A DNA stretch of 64,000 nucleotides, taken from CAVZQN01 sp963837395 (GTDB taxonomy: Bacteria > Acidobacteriota > HRBIN11 > JAKEFK01). The stretch spans positions 2,356,001-2,420,000 of the forward strand of contig CAWINI010000004.1 of NCBI GenBank assembly GCA_963837395.1, read 5' to 3'. Below are positions 48,880-58,694 of the stretch, one piece after another. Each line of letters opens with the position of its first letter. Within the stretch, counting starts at the first letter, position 1. Made by a program: the position numbers and the translations under genes. The notes beneath the pieces were generated by a model. The model had not been told where the DNA came from and searched no databases. It saw only the letters and a program-made list of their open reading frames with translations.

Positions 48880-51632
48880 GAGCGTTTCTTCACAATTTCA
48901 TCGAGTTCGGCAAGAAATTCCGAAACGGAGGTTTGACGTTTATCGCGCTCAGGTTCAAGCATTCGAAGGATCAGGTTATCGAACAATTCAGGTTGCTCAT
49001 AAATTGGAAGCTGTTCCACTAACGGCCGCGGTTTCTGTGAAATGTGTTTCACCAGGTAACCTTGCGGTGTTGGTGATGAAAATGGATTTTTGCCAACTAA
49101 CATGTAATAAAACGTAATACCAAGTGAATACAGATCGGATCTTGGATCAATGTACTGATCGACATGCAAAAATCCACATTGTTCCGGGCTGGCATATTCC
49201 GGTTTGCCTAAAAATATATTTGCGCGCGTGTGGGTGCCTTCACGCGAAGTTTTTGCAATTCCAAAATCTATAACTTTTGTGAACTCAATATCTGAAGCAT
49301 CTTTTACGATCATTAAATTATCAGGTGAAATATCCCGATGAATAATTCCTTTTTCATGAGCGACCTGTAATCCTTTTGCAGCTTCCTGAACGATTCGAAT
49401 CGATTCACCGATTGGAATTCGACCAAGTCTTTGCACGCGTTGTTTTACACTCTCACCTTCAATCCATTCCAACACCATAAATAATTGATTCCCATCCAAA
49501 GAACCAAACTCAAAAATTTGGACCAGGTGTGGATTATGAAGATCCGCTAGAATTCGCGCTTCTTGAATAAATCGTTCACTGAAAAATGCATCCGCTAAAT
49601 CGGTTTGAATAATTTTGATTGCACGATCCTTATTTAAATAAATATGTCGTGCCCGAAAGACCATACTCATTCCACCTTTGCCGACTAAATCCAGGATGTC
49701 GTATTCGCGAACACGTTTGCCGATCATCGACTCAATCCGTTCCGCATTTTCCGGAGGTTCGGCCGGTTGCGGTGTTGTTTCGGATTCTCCGGCTACTACA
49801 GGCTTTTCCCATACCGGTGCTAATGTACCGCCCGCTCCAGCTTGCTTTGAATATTGCAATTTTTGGAGTCGATCAAAAACATCTTTGTAGCCCATCTGCA
49901 ACAACATGAGTTTTTCGTATATCTCTTCAGCTTTATCGACTTGTCCTAGCCTTTCATAAACCACAGCAAGTCTGTAAAACACATCCATTGTTCCTTTGGT
50001 TAATGTTTCCGCTCGGTGAACCTGATCAAATTTTTGCAATGCCAGCGATTCCATTCCTCTGTTTGCAAAAAATTCACCTAACATTAAACTTGCTTCGCGA
50101 TATTCAGATTTGTCTTCCGTGATTTGCTGGAGTATTGGAGCCGCTTCTTCCAATTTTCCCAGTCTGCCCATTAAAATTGCGGCATGCGTTTTTTCACCAA
50201 CTTTCAACAAACATTCAGTTGCACGTTCCAAATTTCCGGCTGATTCATAGTAAGCTGCTGCTTCAGCATACTCTTCACATCTTTCGTAAAGCATCGCGGC
50301 CCGCCCAGCTTCACCAAGAGTGGAATATAGATCTGCCGCTTTGCGCCAATTTTCTGTTTCCTCATAAAGCAACGAAGCTTTATATAAATTCGTAGCAAGC
50401 TCATAAGCTTCAGCGGCACGATCTTTGATTCCTGCAGCAACATACAAGTCACCCGCTTCGGTATACCGTTTGGTATTAAAACAAACGTCAGCAAGGACGG
50501 CAGGATTTGGCGGTGGACTTTCCGGCGAAGTAAGTAATTCGTAAGCCTTATCGTAGTGTTGTGCCTTATGATACAACTCACCAGCCTTTGCAATATTGTT
50601 TGTAGTTAAATAACATTCCGCGGCCTTCGCATAACTTTCTCCCTGTTCGTAACACCAAGCAGCTTTACCAAAATTTTTTAAACGGTAATAAATATTGCCT
50701 GCAGCAACTCCATACTTTTTTATGTTGCCACGTTGTTCTTCAGGAAATTCGCTGGTTGTTCGTTCGTCAATCGCTTCGATCAGTAATTTAAAATAGATCT
50801 CCACTGCTTGTTCATATTTTCCCGTTTTGAACAGTAAGGCTGCAGCCTTAACCGGATTATCGGATGAAACGGCCAGTTTTGCCGCGCGGTTAACGTCACC
50901 TGATTTTTCCGCCGCTTCGATTGCCCTGGGAATGTTTTCTGCTTTTTCATACATCAAGCTGGCATTCTTAAGATCTTTAGCCTTTACATACATGTCCGCT
51001 GCTTTCGCGTATTGGCCAAGCTGCGAAAGAGCTTCAGCGCACTTGGCATGGTTTCCAGCTTCTTCAAAACATCGAGCCGATTTTTCGTATTGCTTAAGCC
51101 TGTAATACAAAGTACCAGCGTTGTTGCCGAATTTTTTTATTGCATTATGAACGCTTTCCAGAAATTCACCTTGCGCACGTTCCTTAATATTCATGAACAA
51201 CAAGCGTTCAAAAATTTCCGCAGCTCGTTCGTAATTTTGAACCTGGTTGTAATATTGTGCGGCCTTATCTAATTGATTGGCCTGTTCCGCCATCATCGCG
51301 GCGCGGGCAAAATCTCCGGAACGTGTAGCCGTATCAGCAGCACGAGTGAAATCTCCCGATTTTTCGAACGTTACACTGGCGTTGCGATAGTCTTCTACGC
51401 GCAAATATAATGTTGCGGCTTTATCAAAGATGCTGGCCTGGGCATAGTACTGTGCTGCACGACGAAGATCGTCGTTCTTTTCAAGAAGACGTGCGGCTAC
51501 CGCATAGTGGCTGCCCATTGTATAGCAATCCACCGCTCCTTGAATGTCACCAGCAAGAGCTAAATAATCTCCTGCTTTTAGATAGTCCCCCTCGTTTAAC
51601 GCCTTTCGGGCATCTTTGAAATAATCTGGCAT
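48876..51632 (-). CDS. TPR-superhelix Ser/Thr kinase (TPR first, kinase last)
   Basis: A 918-residue soluble protein, with no membrane helix seen. Residues 1-610 are some 25 short TPR-like units of about 20 residues (for example YAQASIFDKAATLYLRVEDY), unlike the 34-residue TPRs of the other kinases here. The kinase domain is residues 645-915: GKGGMSMVFRAR, Lys in RAIKII, HRDISPDNL, DFGIAK, and PEYASPEQC. The catalytic loop has Ser instead of Lys (HRDIS), which occurs in some bacterial kinases. Its order is the reverse of the two other TPR kinases in the window. The substrate is unknown. It is divergent from ligD with almost no gap. Confidence 0.9.
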   Translation of the reverse strand: MPDYFKDARKALNEGDYLKAGDYLALAGDIQGAVDCYTMGSHYAVAARLLEKNDDLRRAAQYYAQASIFDKAATLYLRVEDYRNASVTFEKSGDFTRAADTATRSGDFARAAMMAEQANQLDKAAQYYNQVQNYERAAEIFERLLFMNIKERAQGEFLESVHNAIKKFGNNAGTLYYRLKQYEKSARCFEEAGNHAKCAEALSQLGQYAKAADMYVKAKDLKNASLMYEKAENIPRAIEAAEKSGDVNRAAKLAVSSDNPVKAAALLFKTGKYEQAVEIYFKLLIEAIDERTTSEFPEEQRGNIKKYGVAAGNIYYRLKNFGKAAWCYEQGESYAKAAECYLTTNNIAKAGELYHKAQHYDKAYELLTSPESPPPNPAVLADVCFNTKRYTEAGDLYVAAGIKDRAAEAYELATNLYKASLLYEETENWRKAADLYSTLGEAGRAAMLYERCEEYAEAAAYYESAGNLERATECLLKVGEKTHAAILMGRLGKLEEAAPILQQITEDKSEYREASLMLGEFFANRGMESLALQKFDQVHRAETLTKGTMDVFYRLAVVYERLGQVDKAEEIYEKLMLLQMGYKDVFDRLQKLQYSKQAGAGGTLAPVWEKPVVAGESETTPQPAEPPENAERIESMIGKRVREYDILDLVGKGGMSMVFRARHIYLNKDRAIKIIQTDLADAFFSERFIQEARILADLHNPHLVQIFEFGSLDGNQLFMVLEWIEGESVKQRVQRLGRIPIGESIRIVQEAAKGLQVAHEKGIIHRDISPDNLMIVKDASDIEFTKVIDFGIAKTSREGTHTRANIFLGKPEYASPEQCGFLHVDQYIDPRSDLYSLGITFYYMLVGKNPFSSPTPQGYLVKHISQKPRPLVEQLPIYEQPELFDNLILRMLEPERDKRQTSVSEFLAELDEIVKKRS

Positions 51633-51648
51633 CTGTTACTGATCTAGT

Positions 51649-54378
51649 ATGATACCAGAGTTAGGTCGGGAAAGGCACGCCCCGAGGACATTTGAGCTGC
51701 TTGAAACTGGAATCGATCTGAATAAGCTTGAAATTATGCCAGATAAAGGACATCTAGAAATCGAAGGGCGTACCATACCAATTTCCAACGTCGATAAGGT
51801 AATGTTTCCAGCCGATGGATTCACCAAAGGTCAGGTAATCGATTACCACATCCGCATCTCAGAAGTACTTCTACCTCACTTAAAAGATCGGCCAATTACC
51901 ATGGTTCGATTTCCGGATGGAATCGGGGGCAAACATTTTTACGAAAAAGATGCACCATCACACACTCCTAACTGGATTAAACGCGCACCGATGAAACGCA
52001 GTGATGGATCCACGATCCGCTACATCTTAATCAACGATCTTCCATCACTGGTCTGGTCTGCGAATATGGCCAATCTTGAAATGCACGCATTTCTTGCCAG
52101 ATATCCTAAAGTCGATCAGCCAACAATGGTTGTTTTTGATCTTGATCCAGGTGCACCTGCAACAGCAGTTGAATCTGCGAAAGTTGCATTCTGGTTGAAA
52201 GAAATTTTCGATCGACTCGGTTTGCAAAGCTTTGCTAAATTTTCCGGTTCAAAAGGAATTCAAGTTTACATTCCGTTGAATACTCCAGTAACGTATGACA
52301 CAACTTCAGAATTTGCACACAACATTGCGAAGTTCCTGCATCAAGTACACCCCGAAGCTGTTGTTTCGGAAATGGCAAAACGCTTACGTGAGGGGAAAGT
52401 TTTTATCGATTGGAGTCAGAATTCAAAATCGAAGACCACAGTTTGTATTTATTCACTAAGAGCAAAACGGGAACTTCCTTACGTTTCAGTTCCCTTTTCA
52501 TGGGATGAATTAGAAAAATTGTTGAAGAAAGGAGATCCGGATAAATTTCTGATTGGGCCTGAAGATGCTTTGAAGCGGATTGAACGATTCGGGGATTTGT
52601 TTGAACCGGTTCTCACATTAAAGCAATCGATTCCAAAGGACTATTTGAAGAAATTGGAATCTCCTTCGCCTAAAAGCACGTCCCCAAAAGTTCGAGCGAG
52701 AGGTGTTAAAGGAACGACCATAAAAGATTACAACTTGAAACGAGACTTTCAGCAAACTGCTGAACCTCCAGGTGAAGTTCAAGAAAAGAAATCGAAGAAA
52801 TCCGAAGGTGACTCTGAACATATGTTCGTGATTCAAAAGCACGAAGCCAGCCGTCTTCATTACGATTTCAGACTTGAGATGCAAGGTGTGCTTCGCTCCT
52901 GGGCCGTGCCAAAAGGACCTCCAACAAAGCTAAAAGATCCGCGGCTTGCGATGCATGTTGAAGATCATCCAATGACCTATGCTCGATTTGAAGGAACAAT
53001 TCCGAAAGGAAATTATGGCGCTGGTACGGTGATGGTTTGGGATATCGGAACATACAAAGTCCTGGAACAAAATCCAGTAGCTGCTTACTACGCTGGGAAA
53101 TTACATTTGTTGATGAACGGGAAAAAACTGCAAGGTGAATGGGTACTGGTCAAAACGAATAAAGAAGCCGGACGTCAGTGGCTTTTGATGAAAGTAGATG
53201 AAGCAACAAAGCCGATATCTGCGAAAGAAGATGATCGTTCCGTGTTAACCAACAGAACAATGAAGAAGATTGAATCGGATAATGATGCGCAATGGATCAG
53301 CAATCGTCCGCCTAAGGAAGAAACTCCAAAAAGTAAACTCAAAGCGCGGCTTGCACAAAGCGCTCAAGCGGGGCCCAAAATTTCCGGCACATTAAAGGCA
53401 TTGCCAGCCGGCAGAGCAAAATTCATAGATCCGATGCTATCAAAGCCTGTGAATAAATTGCCTGATGGAAAAGATTGGATTTATGAAATCAAATTTGATG
53501 GATATCGTGCAGAAGCAATCCGGCATGGAAAAGATATTGATCTCGTTTCGCGAAATGCAAAAAATTTGAAGAAGAAATATCCGGAGCTTGTAGATGCGCT
53601 TCAGGAACTTCCGCAAAAAGATTGGGTTCTGGATGGTGAAGTTGTGGCACTAACAGATGAAGGCGTTCCTTCATTTCAGCTGTTGCAAAATATGACGCCG
53701 CAATCCCAGGACCGGCCTTTGCATTATTTTGCCTTTGATCTCCTTCATTATGATGGGAAAGATCTCACCAATCTTCCTTTATTTCAGCGAAAGGAACTTC
53801 TGAAAAATTTGCTGGAATCCGCGGATGGTTTTATTTCATTTTCTACCGGGATTGAAGCTGAAGCAAAAATTCTAGAGAAAGAAGTTCGCAAACGTGGTTT
53901 GGAAGGAATTGTTGCAAAAAAGAAAACATCGCGTTATGAACCGGGTAAGCGGACTGGTGCGTGGGTAAAATACAAAACCGAAGCAGGACAGGAATTCGTG
54001 ATTGGCGGATATAAACCTTCAGATCGAAATGGAAGTTTAGATGCAATTCTAATTGGTTTTTATGAGAGCAAGAAGTTGATGTACGCTGGATCGGTTCGTG
54101 CTGGATTTACACCGCACAGCAGAAGAGAAGTGGAATCTTTGCTGAAAAAATTGGAGACTACGAAATGCCCGTTCGCGAATCTGCCGGAAGAAGGACACGG
54201 ACGTTGGGGTGAAGGGTTGACTGAAGAAGATATGAAGAAATGCATTTGGGTAAAACCAAAAATCGTATGCCGAATCGATTTTGTGGAATGGACCGATGCG
54301 AAACATCTGCGCCACGCGAAGTTTGTCGGCATTGTGCCTGATAAAAATCCAACCGATGTGGTCCGAGAATCTCCGTAA
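51649..54378 (+). CDS. ligD: Multifunctional DNA ligase D (polymerase-phosphoesterase-ligase)
   Basis: A 909-residue protein of non-homologous end joining. The order is POL (30-290; VVFDLDPG carries the metal Asp pair, FSGSKGIQVYIPL), PE (about 400-510; FVIQKHEASRLHYDFRLEMQ, HPMTYARFEGTIPKGNYGAG) and LIG (from 600; YEIKFDGYRAEAI, Lys about 615; DGEVVAL; KKTSRYEPGKR). This is the mycobacterial order, not the PE-LIG-POL of pseudomonads. LigD fills, trims and seals breaks brought together by Ku. No Ku gene is in the window. The start could be ATG 51736, which begins the recognisable domain and leaves 103 bases for the divergent promoters. Confidence 0.92.
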   Translation: MIPELGRERHAPRTFELLETGIDLNKLEIMPDKGHLEIEGRTIPISNVDKVMFPADGFTKGQVIDYHIRISEVLLPHLKDRPITMVRFPDGIGGKHFYEKDAPSHTPNWIKRAPMKRSDGSTIRYILINDLPSLVWSANMANLEMHAFLARYPKVDQPTMVVFDLDPGAPATAVESAKVAFWLKEIFDRLGLQSFAKFSGSKGIQVYIPLNTPVTYDTTSEFAHNIAKFLHQVHPEAVVSEMAKRLREGKVFIDWSQNSKSKTTVCIYSLRAKRELPYVSVPFSWDELEKLLKKGDPDKFLIGPEDALKRIERFGDLFEPVLTLKQSIPKDYLKKLESPSPKSTSPKVRARGVKGTTIKDYNLKRDFQQTAEPPGEVQEKKSKKSEGDSEHMFVIQKHEASRLHYDFRLEMQGVLRSWAVPKGPPTKLKDPRLAMHVEDHPMTYARFEGTIPKGNYGAGTVMVWDIGTYKVLEQNPVAAYYAGKLHLLMNGKKLQGEWVLVKTNKEAGRQWLLMKVDEATKPISAKEDDRSVLTNRTMKKIESDNDAQWISNRPPKEETPKSKLKARLAQSAQAGPKISGTLKALPAGRAKFIDPMLSKPVNKLPDGKDWIYEIKFDGYRAEAIRHGKDIDLVSRNAKNLKKKYPELVDALQELPQKDWVLDGEVVALTDEGVPSFQLLQNMTPQSQDRPLHYFAFDLLHYDGKDLTNLPLFQRKELLKNLLESADGFISFSTGIEAEAKILEKEVRKRGLEGIVAKKKTSRYEPGKRTGAWVKYKTEAGQEFVIGGYKPSDRNGSLDAILIGFYESKKLMYAGSVRAGFTPHSRREVESLLKKLETTKCPFANLPEEGHGRWGEGLTEEDMKKCIWVKPKIVCRIDFVEWTDAKHLRHAKFVGIVPDKNPTDVVRESP

Positions 54379-54389
54379 CTCTGTGGTAA

Positions 54390-55004
54390 ATGTTTAACAT
54401 CGTTCTGATTATTATTTCCGTTATCTTTTTTCTTTCATTCATCCTATTTTATGCACGCCGGCAAAGTATCATCAACATCCCCGCACGCAACCGGTATTTT
54501 AGGTGGCTTGCAAGTGAACTGAAATTAAGAACTGCCGGCGATGATTATTTTTTGCAACTGGAAGGCTCATGGAATGATGTTCCAATAATCGTTTATCCAC
54601 ATAATTTTGAGGGACCGGGGTTGATCACATTATTTTATGCGGACACAGGATTTCCCTTTGAAGAACGAACCTGGATTGAACCTTCATTGAGTCTGGGCCG
54701 TGCAATTGTTGAATGGAAAGCAGGCCGCAAATACCAATTCGAATATACCGGCAGCACTACTTTGAAAAACTATCCTATTGTGGAAGTTCTGGAACGTTAT
54801 CGGACTGTGTATCCGTATGTGGCAGTGACTCAACCCAGTCGGCTTGTGTATTCGCAATATGTCATGGAAGCGCTTTCAGATTCAAAAAACTATACAGCGT
54901 TAGTAGTGATGGATTCAGGAAGACGTCCATCGGCTGAACAGATACAAGAAGCGCTTGATGCGGTAACAGATATTGCAAAAACCGTGCGGGCAAACTTAAT
55001 ATAG
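54390..55004 (+). CDS. Membrane-anchored protein of unknown function
   Basis: A 204-residue protein I do not recognise. One N-terminal membrane helix (IVLIIISVIFFLSFILFYAR) is followed by a soluble alpha/beta part, beginning YFRWLASELKLRTAGDDYF. It has no known motif. It follows ligD by 11 bases and is probably co-transcribed with it, but a part in DNA repair is not implied. A GC-rich stem GGGCGG/CCGCCC at 55004-55024 overlaps its stop and may slow or end transcription. Confidence 0.7.
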   Translation: MFNIVLIIISVIFFLSFILFYARRQSIINIPARNRYFRWLASELKLRTAGDDYFLQLEGSWNDVPIIVYPHNFEGPGLITLFYADTGFPFEERTWIEPSLSLGRAIVEWKAGRKYQFEYTGSTTLKNYPIVEVLERYRTVYPYVAVTQPSRLVYSQYVMEALSDSKNYTALVVMDSGRRPSAEQIQEALDAVTDIAKTVRANLI

Positions 55005-55127
55005 GGCGGATCAAAGACCCGCCCCGTGGTTGTGTGGCGAAATGCCACTAAGAAAAAATTAATCAGACCTGCGAAATTAGACCCGAAATATTTCAAAAAG
55101 TTGACTTTGAGTCTTGGCGGTAAGGAT

Positions 55128-57122
55128 TTACCGCAGGATGGCGGTGGAGCCTTCGATCTTTTTCCAGGGTTCGACTTTACCGCCGAGACATTTGCCAAAA
55201 AATTCCTCTGCGCGGCCGTTAAAATCAAAATTATTTTCAGGTCGTTGAAATCCATGGCCTTCATCCGGATACACCACAAATGTCACATCCAGATTTTTTG
55301 CACGCATTGCCTTCACGATTTCTTCTGATTCACTCAGTTTCACACGGGGATCATTTGCGCCATGACCAATCAACAAAGGCACGCGAATTTTATCAACATG
55401 AAAGAGCGGAGAGATTCGCTGATTTAATTCATCATCTTTTTCAACATCACCGATCCGGCGGATCCATCGTGCTTTTACCGGCTTCCAATATTCTGGAAAC
55501 GATTCAAGTAAACTTCGAACATTGCTGGGTCCAACTTCTTCAACTGCGCAGGCATAAAGTTCAGGAGTAGAAGTAATTCCAACAAGAGTCGCATATCCGC
55601 CGTATGATCCACCAAAAATTCCAATCCTTTTGGGATCCGCGATTCCTTTATCGATCGCCCACTTTACGGAATCCGTAATATCATTTTGCATGTTTCTGGA
55701 CCACTCACCATTTCCGGCATTCAAGAATTTTTTCCCATAGCCAAGCGAGCCTCTGAAGTTCACCGTCAATACCGCGTATCCACGATTCGCCAGCCATTGA
55801 AGTTCCGGCGCAAACCCCCAATCATCACGAAACCAGGGTTCACCATGCGGACTCATCACCAGCGGGAGATTTTTTGGTTCAACACCAACAGGTAACATGA
55901 GGTAACCCATAAGGGTCAAACCATCCCTGGATTTGATTTCCACGGGCTGCATTTTTGCAAGTTTGTATTTGTGGAGGTCTGGTTGGTTTTCAAACAACAG
56001 GTCCAGTTTTTTCGAAATACGGTCATACAAATAGTAAGCTCGCGGTGAATCATCTTGTTCATAATGGATAATCCATTTGTTTCTTGAAAGATCTTTGCTT
56101 TCGATGAACGGAAATCCAGAATGCTGCTTTTGCAAAAACGAAATATCTTTTTCGAATTCAGGATTTAAGAAAATGTAACGGGGCTTGTCATAACTCACAA
56201 TGACTGCATCAACCTGCCCTTTTTTGTAGATCATTTCAACGGCAGCAATGTCGGTTCCATCTTTATCTTCATAAGACCAGATATCCGCTTTTGGATCTTC
56301 GGCCATGACTTGAATCGCTTCACGTGTGCGTAACGGCACTTTTTCTAATCGAAATGTTGGCGAGTTCAATGAAGATGTAACGTACAGATAATTTCCTTCC
56401 GGTGTAAAACCAACGGTCATGGTTCCACCATTCACTTGACCAAGAAAATTGCTGTCTTCAAACGGCCATGTAATTAAATCGCGCCATGGTTTATCTACGG
56501 CATCGCGAACTCGCAAAACTGTGCTTTGATCTTCCGGCCGGAATGCAGTTGCTGCGCGAATTACGAAATCTTGATCAGTGGTCCATCCAATAACATCACC
56601 TGGATTCTCAGTATCAAGCGTAACTGCTCCGGTTTTTAGATTGATTCGATGCATATCAAAGATCCGCCGATCTCGTAAATTCAAACCGATTAATACTTCA
56701 TCCGGAAAATCAGGATCCTTGCGAAGATTTTGGGCTTTGACTCCCAGGAATGGTGTTAGATCGCGTGTCGTTCCTGAATCGATGTCAGTAGAAAACAGAT
56801 GCAAGTTCTCATCACCGAATCGATCTTGAATATACAGAATCTGTTTGTTGTTAAAAGCCCAGCTGTGAAAATAGATGCCTTGCTTTTCATCATCAGTCAT
56901 CATTCGATCATCGTCTTTGCCAATCGTTTTCACCCAAACGTTTTGAACACCTTTGTCTGACGGTGCAAGGTAGGAAAGCTTCATTCCATCAGGCGAGATT
57001 TCAGGCTGATCCTTCGCAGGATTTCCAAACAAAATTTCGCGCGGAATCAAGTTTTCTTCAGCGGCACAAAACATTGTTATGGTAATTGAAAGAACGAATG
57101 TCAAAGCAATTAGTCGATTCAT
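55128..57122 (-). CDS. S9 prolyl-oligopeptidase-family peptidase
   Basis: A 664-residue exported serine peptidase. After a signal peptide (ALTFVLSITITMFCA) a beta-propeller of about 370 residues has ISPDGMKLSYLAPS-type repeats. In the hydrolase domain Ser is in GIFGGSYGGYATLVG, Asp in GHGANDPRVKLS and His in PDEGHGFQRP; HGEPWFRDDW is the oxyanion-loop segment. It is an acylaminoacyl-peptidase-type S9C enzyme, the third of its family in the window and not adjacent to the other two. Intact. Confidence 0.92.
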   Translation of the reverse strand: MNRLIALTFVLSITITMFCAAEENLIPREILFGNPAKDQPEISPDGMKLSYLAPSDKGVQNVWVKTIGKDDDRMMTDDEKQGIYFHSWAFNNKQILYIQDRFGDENLHLFSTDIDSGTTRDLTPFLGVKAQNLRKDPDFPDEVLIGLNLRDRRIFDMHRINLKTGAVTLDTENPGDVIGWTTDQDFVIRAATAFRPEDQSTVLRVRDAVDKPWRDLITWPFEDSNFLGQVNGGTMTVGFTPEGNYLYVTSSLNSPTFRLEKVPLRTREAIQVMAEDPKADIWSYEDKDGTDIAAVEMIYKKGQVDAVIVSYDKPRYIFLNPEFEKDISFLQKQHSGFPFIESKDLSRNKWIIHYEQDDSPRAYYLYDRISKKLDLLFENQPDLHKYKLAKMQPVEIKSRDGLTLMGYLMLPVGVEPKNLPLVMSPHGEPWFRDDWGFAPELQWLANRGYAVLTVNFRGSLGYGKKFLNAGNGEWSRNMQNDITDSVKWAIDKGIADPKRIGIFGGSYGGYATLVGITSTPELYACAVEEVGPSNVRSLLESFPEYWKPVKARWIRRIGDVEKDDELNQRISPLFHVDKIRVPLLIGHGANDPRVKLSESEEIVKAMRAKNLDVTFVVYPDEGHGFQRPENNFDFNGRAEEFFGKCLGGKVEPWKKIEGSTAILR

Positions 57123-57157
57123 TTCTTGACCTCGGATAAAATAATTACGAAAGCAGT

Positions 57158-57544
57158 ATGGCCTTCTATAACGTTCCAGTTAATCTACCACACGCAGCGA
57201 CTGTCGCGAATCGAATCGAAAAGCGACTTGCCGCTATGCAAGTTTTTGACAATCCTCAGGCGGAAACTTTGAATACACTCATCGATGAGCTTCATGACGC
57301 GATTGGAAAATATGAAGGTGCAGAAGATCCTCCGGATCAGGAAAGCGAAGAGGTTGTTGAAAAGGCAGCAGTAATTGCGCGGAATATTGTGAATGAAATT
57401 GAACAACTGAATGCAGGTGAGGATCGATTAGGACAGCTGATCCGAAATTTGTTTGAATGTTTGGGTCTTGGCAAAGAAGGAGCGGAGATTTCACTTCGCG
57501 CAGGCGAAGATCCCAACTCGTTGTTGCGTCCTTTGGAAGAATAG
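57158..57544 (+). CDS. Small helical protein of unknown function
   Basis: A 128-residue cytoplasmic-type protein that I do not recognise. It is mostly charged helices (RIEKRLAAMQVFDNPQAETL, EKAAVIARNIVNEIEQLNAG) and has no signal peptide. It is divergent from the S9 gene and 3 bases upstream of a small membrane protein, so the two are probably one operon. Confidence 0.65.
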   Translation: MAFYNVPVNLPHAATVANRIEKRLAAMQVFDNPQAETLNTLIDELHDAIGKYEGAEDPPDQESEEVVEKAAVIARNIVNEIEQLNAGEDRLGQLIRNLFECLGLGKEGAEISLRAGEDPNSLLRPLEE

Positions 57545-57547
57545 CAG

Positions 57548-57895
57548 ATGTCCAAACCTCTTATCGGTTTGTTACTGGGAGCATTCCTCGGTTTGCTTGA
57601 TGGCATCTCATCCTTCTTCTATCCAGATGTTCGTGCACAAATGATGATCATCATCACGTTTTCAACGATCAAAGGGTTAATCACCGGACTGATTGCTGGA
57701 ATTGTCGCGCGCAAATGGAATTCATTACCAATAGGAATTGCAACTGGTCTGATTGTAGGTCTGGTTCTGGCATATCTAGTCTCACCGCCTCCTGATAGTT
57801 CCGGAACAAGCTACTATGCTGAAATAATGTTGCCGGGATGCATCCTTGGTGTAATTGTCGGATTTGCAACGCAACGACTGGACACAGTTGCTTAA
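57548..57895 (+). CDS. Small four-helix membrane protein
   Basis: A 115-residue protein of four hydrophobic segments (LIGLLLGAFLGLLDGISSFF, FSTIKGLITGLIAGIVAR, GIATGLIVGLVLAYLVS, MLPGCILGVIVGFATQ), rich in glycine. I see no known signature. It follows the helical protein by 3 bases. Its last bases overlap the convergent gene at 57892 by 4. Confidence 0.7.
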   Translation: MSKPLIGLLLGAFLGLLDGISSFFYPDVRAQMMIIITFSTIKGLITGLIAGIVARKWNSLPIGIATGLIVGLVLAYLVSPPPDSSGTSYYAEIMLPGCILGVIVGFATQRLDTVA

Positions 57896-58320
57896 GGTTC
57901 GGCGAGTTTCCAGCAAAGGATCAAATAAAGAATCGCGAACGAAAGTTCGATTACTGCAAAGATCAGAATCACGTAAGGCAATGAATAATGCAGCACATAT
58001 ATCACCATCATGGCGCCATATAACAACCGCCCCAGCGAATCGATAAAAATAAATGGCAGGTAACGTCGCGGCTCGCTCGCACTAACCAGAAGCGAAGCAC
58101 CGATGATGATAGCTGCAGCACCGAATCCATGAATCAGTAATTGATGGACAGGATTTTGTGGAAATGCCAGAATTCCGGTTCGTGAAAAAAATAAATTTTC
58201 CAGCCACAGAGCAAACCGAAAAAATCCCGCAAGCAGTTGATTGTTAAAAAATACAAATCCAAGGATGATGTTGAACCACCCGCCAAATTGGAGCAACCAT
58301 CGAATCCAACGAACTTTCAT
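57892..58320 (-). CDS. Four-helix membrane protein of unknown function
   Basis: A 142-residue protein with four membrane helices (WLLQFGGWFNIILGFVFF, IHGFGAAAIIIGASLLVSAS, FIDSLGRLLYGAMMVIYVLH, VILIFAVIELSFAILYLILC). The pattern recalls small DUF4345/DoxX-like proteins, but I cannot place it. It starts with ATG and overlaps its convergent neighbour by 4 bases. Confidence 0.65.
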   Translation of the reverse strand: MKVRWIRWLLQFGGWFNIILGFVFFNNQLLAGFFRFALWLENLFFSRTGILAFPQNPVHQLLIHGFGAAAIIIGASLLVSASEPRRYLPFIFIDSLGRLLYGAMMVIYVLHYSLPYVILIFAVIELSFAILYLILCWKLAEP

Positions 58321-58400
58321 GGCGTCATATTACACCAGCAAAGTATCCTTTTCACTCAATAGCTTTTTTGATACCATCCGTTTCAGGAGCATCTCAGGAC

Positions 58401-58694
58401 ATGAAAGCAGCGATTGTGACCTATGTTGTAAAAAAAGGCCGGGAAGCGGAATTCGAAAAAGTTCTTCGCCGCCATTGGAAAATTTTACGAAGCGAAAATC
58501 TGACTACAGACCAATTGCCATTTCTACTAAAAGATCCTGAAAGCAACACAGTTTATAAAGAAATTTTTGAATGGAGAAGCAAACAATCCTTTCAAAAAGC
58601 TCATGAATCAAAAAAGGTTCAGGATATTTTTCGAAAGATGATTGAACTTACTGTCGACGGTGGGATCGAAACTGCGTTTTTCAACCGGATCTAA
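58401..58694 (+). CDS. Antibiotic-biosynthesis-monooxygenase-like (ABM) small protein
   Basis: A 97-residue protein with the ferredoxin-like ABM fold: KAAIVTYVVKKGREAEFEKV then YKEIFEWRSKQSFQKAHESK, VQDIFRKMIELTVDGG. Such proteins are usually dimeric and act on quinols or as haem-degrading enzymes; which one is not clear here. I start it at ATG 58401, with AGGA sites upstream, because the frame before it (TTG at 58368) does not look like the family. Confidence 0.7.
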   Translation: MKAAIVTYVVKKGREAEFEKVLRRHWKILRSENLTTDQLPFLLKDPESNTVYKEIFEWRSKQSFQKAHESKKVQDIFRKMIELTVDGGIETAFFNRI

